Shown: piece after piece, positions 14,801-27,200 of the stretch | Position numbering within the stretch: position 1 is the first letter of the stretch | How the letters are laid out: the number at the start of each line of letters is the position of its first letter | Source of the DNA: Toxoplasma gondii ME49 | Lineage: Eukaryota; Apicomplexa; Conoidasida; Eucoccidiorida; Sarcocystidae | Reading direction: 5' to 3' | Assembly: GCF_000006565.2 (NCBI RefSeq) | Contig: NC_031480.1 | Coordinates: 1,628,144 to 1,692,143, forward strand | Length of the DNA: 64,000 bases | Position numbers and translations under genes: made by a program | The notes under the pieces: generated by a model | Seen by the model: only the letters and a program-made list of their open reading frames with translations | What the model was told of the DNA's origin: nothing | The model's database searches: none

Positions 14801-17800
14801 ACAACCACTCCTCTGTCCGTTTCATGCTTTTCTGCTCCTTACAATGGTGTAGACCCACGGCTTGCGAGCCGACTCCCCAGAGCTCTGCGCGGCTCGAGAC
14901 GGGTGCATGCGGCTGTCACTGGTTTCCAAGCCACCTGCACGGAGATACAGAAGCAGTTTAAACCGAATTCGTTTGCGAAAAATCGAACTCTGTACATTTT
15001 ACCTAGGACACACATGAATCAACACCGATGTGCAGGAAAGATTTTTTCATGTTCAAACGCCGAAGTTCACACGCCTAAAACTTCACAGATGTGCAACTTA
15101 GAGGCTCAAAGGAACACCGTTCCTCGTAAACATTAAGCATACTTGGCTCCACTGTAGAAATTACATTGCTTCTGGCGCTCTGAGATTCTCCTAACGGCAG
15201 TAAGGGAGGTCTCTTCGCTCTCTTGTGGAGACAGCGTGCAGGTACATGTGGGCCCGCAAAATCCACGAAGAAACGAGCAGCTGGAACTTTGTCCGCACAA
15301 GCGGAGAGCGACCTCGGCAGAAGACCTTCGAGTTTTGAACGAACACGCACAAAGTACAAAGGCAGAGAGACCACATGCGCACTCCGTATGCACAGACAGA
15401 GGAGCGCCGCGAAGATGGGCAATTAACTGAGGTTGACTGTTCACAGCTGCAAAAACGAACTTTGCCGCTCACCCCGTCGTTGCCCTTCGTCCTGCATCCG
15501 CATGCTTAGCAAGGGTTGTTCCTGCAGTCACAAAACACAGGGAAACGCCATCACCGACACAGACATCTCGCAAAGCTGTTCGGAACCTTGAGTTCGACGC
15601 TCGAGAGGAGGAAGCCGAAAAAGAGGGAGAGAAAGAAGATACTGGAAACGTGGAGGATGACGAAGATGAAGCCGACGCGTCTACGAGACACACTTCTTGG
15701 AGAGGAACGGAGAACAAATATCGACGTCGGAGACACAAAGACAGGTACAAGCTCTAATGCGATATGTCCGAAGCAGCAACCGTCTTCCTGATTTCTACAA
15801 AAAAGAGTTTTCGGGAGGAGCCGCGCAGGCATACGAGACACAGCTCAACGCAAGGCTTACTCGGAGAATGAGACCCATCTGAGTAACTGTCTCCGCGGCT
15901 GCTCTGCGAAGAAAAAACATATGTGTCCGGAACATGTCACCTCAACTGTCGGTTCAAGAGAAGTTTCTTTGATCGACAGCACCTGCACGAACGCCCCTGC
16001 ACCATTTTAGAGAACTCGAGTGATCAGATACATAAAGCCCCGTTCTTTGCGCGCCTTGAAACATCGCCACCCCACGGCACGTCTCACGACAGCTGAGCGG
16101 GTGATTTGCAGCTGTACATCCGACGACATCTCGCACCCGAGACGAAAGGCTCTCTGACCTGGACAGCAAGGAAGCCCAGAAGGCGCGTTCTTCTTCCTCG
16201 TCGATACCGTCAACTGGATCTCCATCCTCGGTTCGGCCTCGTCGAGCGGCTTCTCTTCTTTTTCGCAAAAGCGCCTGTCGCAAACAGAAAGCCTACCGTG
16301 TCCAGAGACCATAGAGTTCCGTTCCTTGTTCAATCAGCGTCGATCCTGTTTCGCTGGACAACCCACAGTCTCTTTTACCCTTTTACTCTGACTGCGTTCG
16401 ATCTGCTGTAAGGTACAATTCAGAGAAGACCTGATCCCAAGTCTACTTTGTTGCAGAGCACAGCTGACGCGGCGATTACTGCAGAAATATAACTCACTGA
16501 AGACCTTGTGCTCGTAAAACAGAAAATGGAACCAGAGGTATACACAAAGATACGTTTCCTTGTCATGACGTTAAATGCTGGTCCACACCGTAGAAGACCG
16601 ACCCAAGGTCCAGGCGCATGTTCAGGTGTAGTACCCTGGGAGCGACGGCTGTTCTAACTAAGTATCATGATTTCTGTACAGCTTATGTACACTAGCACTC
16701 CCATTAATACACAAGAATACCACATTTTTACACTAAAGGACTCATCCAGGAACTGATTACACTCTACGAAAAGCAATCCCTAACTGGGAGCAGGCCCAGA
16801 GAGGAGGGGCGGGGCGGAAGGTGTGCTTCCAAAGCAGAGCTCGTTGGGAGGAGCATTTGCATGCGACCTCAGGTTTTTTCTGCCTTCCTTGTCTGCGTGC
16901 AACGAAATATTTGTATGTTTGCACTACTGGACATACTTTTTTCCAAGTTCTTCTGTATGTATTTTTCTATCAGAACTTCCAGTTTTGAAGAACGTGCAGT
17001 TGACACTTATGTTTATAGTTCTAAAAGCCTTGCTCCACAGATGGCGAACTGAGAATGCCGGAGTGTCTGACGACGCAAGACAACTTCCTCGGGGGTCATC
17101 TGTCACCAATATCCGATGGAGCGTCTCAGTACCCAGAAGACTTTCAGCTGGCTTTTGCAGTCCACTGGGTCGTGTAGACGCATCCCGTCATGGTCGCTTA
17201 CGTGTGCACATCAGTGGACCTCAACTTACAGCGAAGCACTTCAAATGAAAGGAAACTGTACCTCGCTTCCTCGACGGCTTCACTTTCCATATTCGGATTT
17301 GTTCGTGGCTCCGCCTCAAAAATCACAAGAGTCCCTCAACGGGAGACTGAGTCAACACGAACAGGCCTGCTTCCCCTCGAAGTGTCTAATTTATGGAGAA
17401 CTCGTTTCGGTTTACAGGTTCCTTGACGCGAGGAGCGCGAAGAAGTCCCCTAACTGTCCTGAAGCGACTCACAGCAATTTTTGTGTCGACTTCCTTCTCG
17501 AACTTTGCTCTCGCCACCAGCTCATCTCTGAGGAACCACAGACACCACATACACGTTTTTCGGCCAGAAGGCGCACAGACGCTGTGAGTCTTGCGAGACG
17601 TCCGAGCATGGACGGCAGGATTTGGCTGTCACAAAGAAGGAAGACCCGAAAGCAGAAACCTGCAAAGGAACGCCCGACGGTTTAGGTTTTCGACAGAAGC
17701 ACACAGGAGGGCGTCCACCTTTCTACGCATGGACACGCCAGTTCAAAAGGGGCTTGGCAAACAACGCAAAGTGTTTTCTTGAATTGGTCAAAGCATGTTT

Positions 17801-18615
17801 CCAGGTGGACAGACAACGCTCCACGCAAAAGAAGCCACACGCAACTGTGCATTAAAGAGACACCGGGAACTGCACAATCCCTTTTATTACTAAAGTTGGG
17901 CAAATGACAAACAGACACCACGACTTTCGATCGGTTGTTCCCGAATATCGAACCTAACACTAGTCGCCTGAGTTAAGAACGCACTGTGAAGACTGAAGAT
18001 GTGAACGACTTCAAGTATTCACCTTCTCGCGGCAGGACTCTGAGGCCCCGGTTCTCTGAAAGATGAAAAGCCCGCAGGGCCAGCCTCGCTGCTGTCGGCA
18101 CTCTGCTGCAGAGCATCTACGATCGAGTCGAACGACCGCAAGTCGTCTCGCCTGCAAACTCCAAGCCGTTCCACGCCGGCCATGAACTCCCGAAAGAAAA
18201 TCTGACACACAGTGCACACAGACCCTGTGCGCTGCTGACTTTTCGGGTACACATCCGTTTCCTGAGAAACGCACTTTTCTTCTCACCGCGAGATTGATCT
18301 CAAAGTATCAGAAGCCAGTTTCGAGCGTTGAATATCGATTTCCTACCGGTACCCATGCTTATTTGAAAGCTGAAGTCACCACACCAGTGGCAATTTAGCA
18401 AACGCACAGAACCAGACTCTAAATATTTCGAACTAACACGAGGAAAGAGACTATCCGAGTGCCCACATTAAAACGAAAGCGTCTAGTGCAAAGGTCAACA
18501 GAAAAAACAGGAAAAGCAAACACTCAGCTCCCCAAAAGCCGCATATCTATACATATAAATGTTCGTGCAGCAGCCTACAGTTTCATGCAAGACATGTATA
18601 TATCTCTACATATGC

Positions 18616-18654
<39 letters not shown>

Positions 18655-20961
18655 TTTACACGCACGCACTACGTCGGGATGTATCAACAAATCTAAGGAT
18701 GTTGGGGTAACCTGAGACTTTGCATAGCAAGCCAGACCAGGTCGACAGTTGACAGCGAACCACCGGATGCTCCACACATCGAGAGTACCTCCAACTTTTA
18801 CATGCACCCACGTGTCAAAGAAAAGCCTCTGACCTGACAGATGTTCGGATGACGAGCTCGCAGAACCACCAGATGGATGCAAGTACAACAAAGCAGCCCG
18901 TTTTATCCTTTTCGCCGTCCCCCCTTTTCTCTCTGCATGTCGCCCCCAGCGGATGAAATCGGCGTTCCACAGGTTCTCGCGAATGCCGTGTGCGTTGAAA
19001 CGGTCTATTGCGGAAATCGCACCGCGCCCCGCCCACGGGGTGTACATACATCCGCGGCGACGCTCGGACCCAGCCTCACCTGCGCTTCCTTCAGAGCGTG
19101 CAGTCTCCGGTGAAGATCAGGACATTCGAGGGAGAGACGGCCTAGCAAGTAGGGCACCATAAGATACCTGAAAGCGGCAAAGTTCTGGGGAAAAACACGC
19201 AATGACTACTTTGCTGCAGAGACAACCATCTGCCCCGTCTGGTCTGATTCCTCGCAGATCTCCACGACGATCCTTTGTATACAAGTTGTACAAACATCAT
19301 GATCTTCATTTTAGTAGCCTCCTAAGAGGTCACGTTAGTTCACGGGCAGACGACTTCCGAACCTCGACTCTACATTGGTACAAAGAAGCATCCAAGCGGT
19401 AGCTGCAGAACTCTAACTCCAGTTATATATTCCTCGAGGCATGTGAAATAGAGTGTACAGGTATCTGAAGGCGGCGGTTGCACTTTGGAAGAGTGTGCTT
19501 TTGGTTTGATGGTACTACCACATCAAGAAAACTCAATACCACTCAACCGGTTCGTGGGTACTCGACAAAAACCGACACAGGCTGCAAACAGATGCCTCCA
19601 CAACGTGTCAAACTGAGTCTAAAAACCAATAGTGCAAGGACCAGTTATGTCCTCCTGTGTATGTCCAGCACATGAGGTGCTTCCGAAACGCAGACACCGC
19701 GAGGATGGGGCTTTCGAGGCGAAACTCGGTCCACAGCAAAAGACAAAGAGGCGCCGTTGCACCTCGTCTCTAGGAGCGCTGAACCTCGTTGGAGTCTGCG
19801 CTGTCTACACCCCGGCAAACATTAATTCCTTGGTTAAACCCAAGAGGAAAAGAGACAGCCGGACGCATTTAAATCCGGAACGCCTTGTCAGCGCACATAT
19901 CTCTCCTCGGCGACAGAGTGAGAAATGGCAAGAGGAGTATCACAACAAAGACACCCGCGTTCGATTTCTGCATTTATCTACAGCCACACACCGTCAGACA
20001 ATCCGATAGCGAGGCAGGCGAAAGGAGCTGATCTCCTGTATATGCGGGGGATGCTGCTTGAGGACGAGCACTCCCTTTAATCAAAAATAGTTCTACATAT
20101 GGACATGTACGTCCACCTTCCGCTTTTCGCTCTGGCGAAACGCCGCCGCGCCCAGACATGCTCAGCAGCGAAGCGCGGGCACAAACTGTACCCGCGTATC
20201 TCTCGCTCCACACGAAGGCGTAGGCAAGTATGAATACAATCGGTGTAAAAGTGATACACACATCCCCTCTGTCTCTCTTTCTTGACTGACGCAAGCCTGT
20301 TCGTGTGTCGTTAAAATGAATCGAGTATTGCTTGTCGAACCCCTCAGAACTTCTGCGGAACTCCCTGAGTACTTGGGGAAGACCGTGGGATGCAACTCTC
20401 TCGCCAGTGACGGCTGTTCCGTGTTCACCCCGACTCAGCTAGGATGACGATCTGAGAAATTTAAGCAACTGTTCCGTGCCCCACTGCAGTGTCTAGACAC
20501 CTTGGCGCTGTCTCGGACAGGATGCAAGCTGACCTCAGATTCCTTGTCGCAATTTCATCCCAGTCTTCGCCAACAGAGAAGAGGGAAAGGTGCTCGACGG
20601 CACGCGCACAGCCTTTGAAACACAGCGTGAGTTTGTTGACAGTCTCCGTTCGGACCGCCAGGGGTGACGAGGTCGAGCTCGGCTGCTTTCCTTCGTCCTG
20701 TAGAGCCTCCAGTCCATCCTTCCCGAGGAGCTGCACGAGCAAATCTGCCGCGCGGCTCATGTGGGCGTCGCCGCTGGGGTCAGAAGACGACGAGTCTCCA
20801 TCTTCTTCCTCAAATGCGTTCGAGAAACTGTCCACGAGACTGCGGTACCTCTCAAACGCATAGTCGAAAAGACTTTCAAGAGCTGTGACCTCCGAGAGAG
20901 GCGCGCCTTCGCCTGCCCCGCCTGCACTCGCTGCCTCCGACGACCCGGATACGGACTCCAT
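11890..20961 (-). CDS. TAP42: TAP42 / IGBP1 (alpha4)-like PP2A-associated protein
   Basis: Family members bind the catalytic subunits of PP2A-type phosphatases, guard them from degradation and act downstream of TOR in yeast. Twelve coding exons, 5' to 3': 20961-20534, 19167-19080, 18201-18023, 17527-17473, 16274-16159, 15217-15165, 14685-14543, 13997-13940, 13369-13315, 12927-12861, 12482-12435, 11937-11890. All phases agree; about 445 aa. Hallmarks: LSLFSVGEDWDEIATRNL, then YLMVPYLLGRL (helical N-terminal phosphatase-binding half); a DELVARAKFEKE helix; EEERAFWASLLS; REKVFTPGH joined to NLPSMSLAECA; and the C-terminal box RAWDDWK-DDNPKGSGN before the stop. The exon 5/6 and 6/7 acceptors are the least certain. 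Compared with yeast TAP42 there is an acidic insertion after residue 50. A 5' UTR intron probably ends at 20980. Confidence 0.88.
17141..17330 (+). pseudogene. Decayed mitochondrial cob fragment in TAP42 intron 4
   Basis: Read on the + strand, this stretch gives KTFSWLLQSTG, then after frame changes VAYVCTSVDLNLQRS and ASLSIFGFV. These fall in the order expected for cytochrome b around its second transmembrane helix and the following loop. It has stops and shifts, so it is not functional. It shares an approximate 40-base match with 36090-36130. Inferred to be an old nuclear insertion of mitochondrial DNA, antisense to TAP42. Confidence 0.4.
18620..18649. repeat. (AT)15 microsatellite
   Basis: Uninterrupted AT dinucleotide tract within TAP42 intron 2, flanked by CATATG-like steps. 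Confidence 0.95.
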
Positions 20962-23900
20962 GCCGGCGCGCGTTCGAACCTGCAGAGAGAAAACGAGAAC
21001 TGCAAGCTCGCATGACGCGACGAAGAAGGTCTAGCCTCGTCGAAAACCGACAGTGAAGCCGAGAGAAAAGGATCTGCAGGAAGAGACGCTTGCAATGGTT
21101 CTTTTTGGCAAGTTTCAAAGATGGCAGTAGACTAGACAAGCACAGGCGGGAAGGGAATTGTGCGTCTGCGAAGAGAGTACGAGTTGAAGAAAAAAAGCCA
21201 CTGAAGACAGGCGAACAGGAAAGTCAGTGAAGATGTACCAGGATAGGGCACAGCGGGGGCGGGAGAGGACGGGGGGATGGTGATGGCACGAAGGCAGAAA
21301 TGCGTTCGAAAGAACGGACACATGCACCGGTCTTCCTTTCGCAGAGCCGGACGGGACGACTAACTTGCAAATCCTCGTCAAGGCAGCGGCAGAGCGAGAG
21401 ACAGATGCGACGAAATTTCTAAAACCCCCAACCGCTTACTCTCCTCAGTTGGTCGAGAGCTGGGCAGAGCTGTACAACCCGAGCTTCTACAGACAAGCCT
21501 TGCTCGTCTCTCAGCCGGGCATTGAGATGCAGCGGACAACGAGAAGTTGGCGCTGACGAAAAGCGAGGAAGGGTCTGAAGCGGTCTCAGCTCAGCTGCCA
21601 GTAACTCTTCTGAGCCTGAAAGTGATATAGACAACACCGACAGTTTCGGACTGGCAAACGAAGACTTACACCGGTGACCACTGAGGAAAAAAGGCACATG
21701 CAACCGGCTTCCATACCCAGCTGCGGCTGTCACACAAGGCTGGCAGACTGCGTTGACCACAGACAGGGGAAAGCAGATCACTGCGCGCAGAAAACGACGG
21801 GTCCGTGTGCTACTTGAGCTTGTCACCCTCGACGGAAAAGCGCATTCACTCTAAAACGACGGGAAATACAGACTGTGAAGCGGGGGCGTGCCGAAACCGG
21901 AAGCTTGAGGCGAAGCAAGTGTGCATGCACACCCGCGCGTGCGAAGTTGTCTCGTGCAAGGTACGAAACTGGTCTCTGCACAAGGAGAGATCTCCTCGCA
22001 GGAACTCGACAAGCATTGCCAGATTCAAAAACACCAGCAAAATGGCATCACGACTTCAGATCGGTCATGAAAGCTGGAAAGAGGAGACCGCGATAGTGCG
22101 TAGCCGTTCACAAGAGCTCTCGAAGCCCGTCCTGCTTCTCCTGTGAGGAGCTAAAAAGGCAAGATACAATGTAGTACAATGAATCATCTTCGTGTTGCAT
22201 CGTATGCTCATCCTCACAGCTATCTATTTCTATCGCCCTTGAATGGTAGCTTTCATCATCTTTGCGTCATTAAGTGTAACACGGTCTGAAACTGGGGTTC
22301 GGCAGTGAACTGAAATTTCTCTGGGATGCCTGAACCTCTTCGGAAGACGACAGCGATTTCCGCCCTTTCTGAAGAGACGTCGTTATGTCAGTAGCTGGAC
22401 AGTCTGAAGACGAGTAAGACAGCTAACTGTTGTAGACCGGTTCCGCGTGACAAAACGAAAGCCAGAGAATGGAAGTATCCTGTAGAAATTGCACGCTGCA
22501 CTGCAGTGGGGTTTCTGTACTTCTGTCACGACGGTTATAAATCGTCTCTTGTCTCTGTTGACGCGAAACACGATAGGCGTTTGACTGCGTCGCGTTTGAG
22601 GGCATCTTTTGTAACGATGACCCTTGAAAATGTGGGCAAGAATCCTGGCTTGCGGTTGTTTTTCCCCGCAAACGGGATTCAAAGCATGCCACCACCAGCC
22701 GCGATACACCAAACGATTGTCTTGTTTCCTCCCGCATTCTCATCTATGTATAGGCAAACTTCTGCTGGCTTTGAAAATATTCTTGCATGTTATGCAGTGT
22801 TAAAAGAAATTCCATCCCAAACCGGTGGTTTATTGCGACACAGACTTTGAGGTGGGTGTATCTTACTATGTAGAATGCTGCGTGTGCGGGAAGAGCACCG
22901 GAGCCACACAGACGACGGGATGTGCGTCAAGGCGAATCGCGTATCGTCTTTCGTTATTCGGTAATACGTTTTCGTTCGCCATCCGATGTGGGAAGGCTGT
23001 TGCTCGTAACCAACCGGGAATTCACTGTATCTATGACGAGACGAATCAGACCTAACCAGGCTGCCGTGTTAGGACAAACACCGGAGTGGAATGCCGTAGA
23101 CACCGGTCCTGAATGCCGCTATTGCCGCAACAAAGGCGATGTCATGGCGCTGCTGGAAAAACGACAAATGCGGAATTCCAGGTTCTCCGAGAGACACTGT
23201 ACACGTTTAAGCGGATTTGAAAGGGGTATGCCTGTCCGGCCTAGAGTAGAATTCTAGAAGCTGAAGTTCGTGAGCATGCTTATCAGTGCGGGCAGGAGAG
23301 GAGGCCGCCAGCAGGAGCGCCGCGTAAAACCTGAATGTTGTAACGCGCCCACTCGGGGAGTACACAGGCGAAAAGAAGACGGAGAGGCCAAGACCGAACG
23401 CGGCACCGGAAAGCCGATAATGCAGACGTAGTTTGCCTCGCGAGAAAAGCTCACTTCAGCACACACTCATGCACAGAAGTAGGAGAACAGCGTTTTCTAG
23501 GCAAGATGCAGAAAGGTTCAGACGCAAAAAGACAGCACCAGGGCGCGCAGACTTGTCAGAAGTCGAGCTTTTTCTCCCGATGACAAAAAATCTGTCTAGC
23601 GCGGCAACCTTCCCACGATCAGAAAGAACGAGTACAGCTGGCGGACCGTGTGCTTCCTGAGCGAGCCACACCCGCGAGCACGAAGTTGAAACATTTGAAA
23701 ACTTATCTCAGAAAAATTCAAGAAAAGCGACTCAGCAAAAACTTGTGAGCATGTGCGAGTCTCGACTTTCGAGATTCTCTGCCTCTTCCTTTCCATGGTC
23801 GAAAAGGCGACGCTCAGTGAAGGAACGCATTTAGAAATCTACACATGTCTGCGTCCTTGACATGCACATATACAGACATATATATATATATATATGTAGA

Positions 23901-24208
23901 CACGTATGACAAATAGTCTTCTGCAGTCAAGTCGTGCGGTTCTGCGAACTCTGACAAGCACGCATAAGCAAGTATATAGGTGGGCGTGAATTGCAAAGAG
24001 TTTTATCAAGGCGGTCGCGTGGTTCTGCGAATAGAGATTCATCAGAACGGCGCTAGTGTCCGTTCGTCTCTTCCCCGTTCTGGCCCCCGCCGGACCTCGG
24101 CGTTTCTCTTCACGAGAGCAGCTGGCTTACAGTTGGTAAACTGCAGTTCAAGCCGTTTTTCCTCACGCATGAACTCGAGATCTCCTCACGAGGCCCGCCT
24201 GAGTGTGT
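20962..24208. other. Intergenic region upstream of TAP42
   Basis: Must hold the TAP42 promoter and 5' UTR, and probably a leader intron, because a pyrimidine-rich acceptor (minus strand) abuts 20979. Beyond that it holds the 3' flank of the next minus-strand gene. Also contains a short cob-like piece (22764-22836) and a TA tract at about 23877-23896. Longer open frames here do not look coding. Confidence 0.5.
22764..22836 (+). pseudogene. Short mitochondrial cob-like fragment
   Basis: The + strand reads ILACYAVLKEIPSQTGGLL, which resembles the conserved cytochrome b segment YYA-LK-IPSK-GGLL near the last helices. Similarity stops abruptly on both sides. Too short to be certain without alignment; interpreted as nuclear mitochondrial DNA. 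Confidence 0.45.
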
Positions 24209-27200
24209 TTAGGCTGACTGTTCGATCAGAGGTCGTCGATTATCGTCGTTCGCCAGCACATCTACCGACCGCCGGGGGTTGTCTTCGTGCTTCCCCGAGT
24301 CTCCCTCCCTGAACACCGGAGCCGACGCATACTCTCCTCTCTCAATGTCTCCAACTCCAGCCATTCCCTCCCACTGGCCGAGCCGTCTTCCCAAGACGCA
24401 GAGTCCGAGGAGCCCCATGCCGACCACCAGGAGAAAGACAGGCCACCAGGTGGAAAGGACGCTTTCCACTGCGTCGTCGGCCTCGTCGACGAGGTCCTTA
24501 GCGGACGCTGCGGCTGCATCTGCGGCTTCTTCGACTGACCTCTTTCCCGGCACTCGCGCGACACCAGAGGCCGCCTCTTTCTCGTCCTTTCGGCCCTCCG
24601 CATCGTTGCCGCGTGAAAGCGACGACCACCAAGAACCACCCGCCGACGCGTGCTCCTCATCCTCTGTTGAGCTGAACGCGCTGGCCACGTTCGCCTCCTC
24701 CACCCCGTTGGCGGCCGCCAGCTTGGGAACCTCGGAGACGTTTCGTCTGAAAAGGCTTCCTAGGAGTCCGCCGCCGACTTCGGACTTAGAGTCGTTTCTT
24801 GCAGACCACAGGGTGCTCGCGCCTCTCAGAGAAAAAGGAAACGAATTCGAAGACGCGGTGCCTGGGGAAACGGTGTCAGTCTCCGGACGGTGAAAACCCA
24901 ACAGCTTCGTCAAGGAGAAACCCTCTGGCGCTTCCGGGGGCGCCGTCGCTGTCGACGTCGAGGTCGCTCGCTGGAAGATGGAGAAGAAACTCTAGAAAAA
25001 ACAGACACACACAGCGAAGTCGCAGAAGGCCTGAGAGTTCCAGCTAGACAGAGGCTATTCAAAGTACCGAAAATACGCAGCTTCAGCAGGACCGCCCACA
25101 CGATAAACGGGTCGAGGATTATCCCTATGTACCCGGCAGGGGCTTTCCCCCTATCCGTGGTGGTTTTGTTCAAACCTGAAGTGCCTCCGAAACTGTACTT
25201 CAGCCAAGTATGGGTGTCCCCCGTTCAGGAAAGCAGCGAGTAGGACTGCTGGTTTCGACCTGGACGGTCTCTGTGTTTGCAATCGTAGTCTCGAACGTGG
25301 GTTGCCCCTACCTTTATCCCTTCTTGGGGCGCGTCGCCTAGGTCTTCTGAAGCACTCGGCTTGTCGGAGAGGCCGCCCCAGAAAGACTTTGCGGCCTCCG
25401 CGGTGGGCTCCTTCGCCTTGGGCTCTGTCCGAGGCGGGTGGGTTGTCGTGGTGGTCGTTGAGCTCGTTGTTGTGCTGGTTGTGCTCCTGAAGGCTTCGAC
25501 CGGAGGCACACCCGCGACCTTCACGCCGTCTGCTCTCAGGCACCCCGGGAGGTCTGTGTCGATCCACTTTTGTTTACAAGTCAAGTAGCAGCTGCGGAGG
25601 CTGCCGTACTCGTAAGAGCCCAGCGCCTGGGGCGCCGACGGACCCGCCTTGTCTTTCTCGCGACTCCGGTTGTCACGCTGGCACTTTTCCACGCACGCTC
25701 GAAAGGGCGGAACTGGGTTGCAATCGAGCTTCACATCTCGGGTGTACGCGGGAGTCTTCGTGGTCGTGGTCGTCTGGCTCGTCTCCCACTCCCACCATGA
25801 GTTCCCCTGCTTCAGCCCCGGAACTAAATGCGCTGCGGGGTCTTCACCATTCGCTTCCGGTTCGGAGGCACCTCCAAATATCCAGCCAGACACCTGTGGC
25901 GCTTTCTGCGCAAGGACCTGCGATGCCTGCGCCAACAGCGAGGTGTCTACCCTACCGGTCTCCTTGGAACTCTCAGCCTTCCCGTCGACGAACTCGCCGT
26001 CTGTCAGCCATGCACTTCCCTTCTTAACTTGGGGCACATCCTCCGCGATCTGGTGGGCTTGACCAGCCTTGTTCGGATAGTTGGGATCCGAGAAGGTTTT
26101 CTGTTGAAAAAACCACCCCGAGGTATCCTCGGGCTCTTTCGCCTTGTCGCCGCCTGCGGAGTGCTCGTTCTCGTTCGGAGTCGAAGCAAGAAGATTGTCG
26201 GCAACCTGTTCGTGGGCTTCGGAGCCCAAAGCTTCTTCCTTCTTGTTAGCGTTCGACTCCGATGAGGCCTGACCTAACCACCATCGAGAGGCTGCCTCAG
26301 GCCTTTGCAAGGAGTCCTGCGCGGCCCCGTCCGCCTTCTCTTCTTGAATCGGCGAGGATTTCTGACCAAACCAGCGAGAGAAGAAAGACACGCCACCCTC
26401 GCTCTCCCGATCTGGTTCTCCTCCTTCCTGCTTCTCGGCTTCCTGCACTTCCTTCGCGCCTTTTCCGGCTGAAGAAAGCCACGAGTGCACCCAGGAGGAG
26501 GCGGAGTGTCTCACCGCTGGCGCCCTGTTCTTCACTTCGCGCGCACCTGGCGCCTCTGAAATTTTCTGAAGCCACAGAGCTCCATTCTTCACGGCTTCCT
26601 GCACAGCTTGCTCTTGCTTCGACCAAAACCATGAAAGAGCTGGAGCCGGGGGAGAAGGAGTTTCCTCTTCTCTGGCACGACTCCAGTCTAGCCAGCTCGC
26701 GGCAGCTGCGGCGGCGGCCTCAGGAGACACGACTTGGGCGGCAGCGAAGTCGCCTGGACTGTTGGATGCTTCGTTTCCTTTCCAGAGCGACAGCCACGCA
26801 CTCTGTCGACTCTTGTCCATCTTGGGGCCCCCCAAACCGAGGCTCTCGGAGGTAAGAAACGCCATAGAACCTGTCGCTTTTCTGCCCTCAACCCGCTGCG
26901 CCTCGTCGCCCCGGAACCACTGCTGTACGCCCGACGAGACGTTGGCAGCTGCGCCGAGCGCCGCGCTCTGCTGTTTCGCTGAAGAAGGCAGATTATCCGG
27001 AGAGCGAGTGAGGCTCTCCCACCACGCTGCCGCGCCGTCCGCGTCGAGCTGCTCCAGTTTGTTTCTTTGCTGGCGAAACCAGGCAGCTGAGGCTTCCAAG
27101 GCTGCGCGGGTCTCCTGCGAGGCCTGCGCGCCCCCGCTGCGGTGCCAGAACGCATGCGCGGAGGCCGCGGCAACGCCGGCGGCGTGCTCGACGGTCTGTG

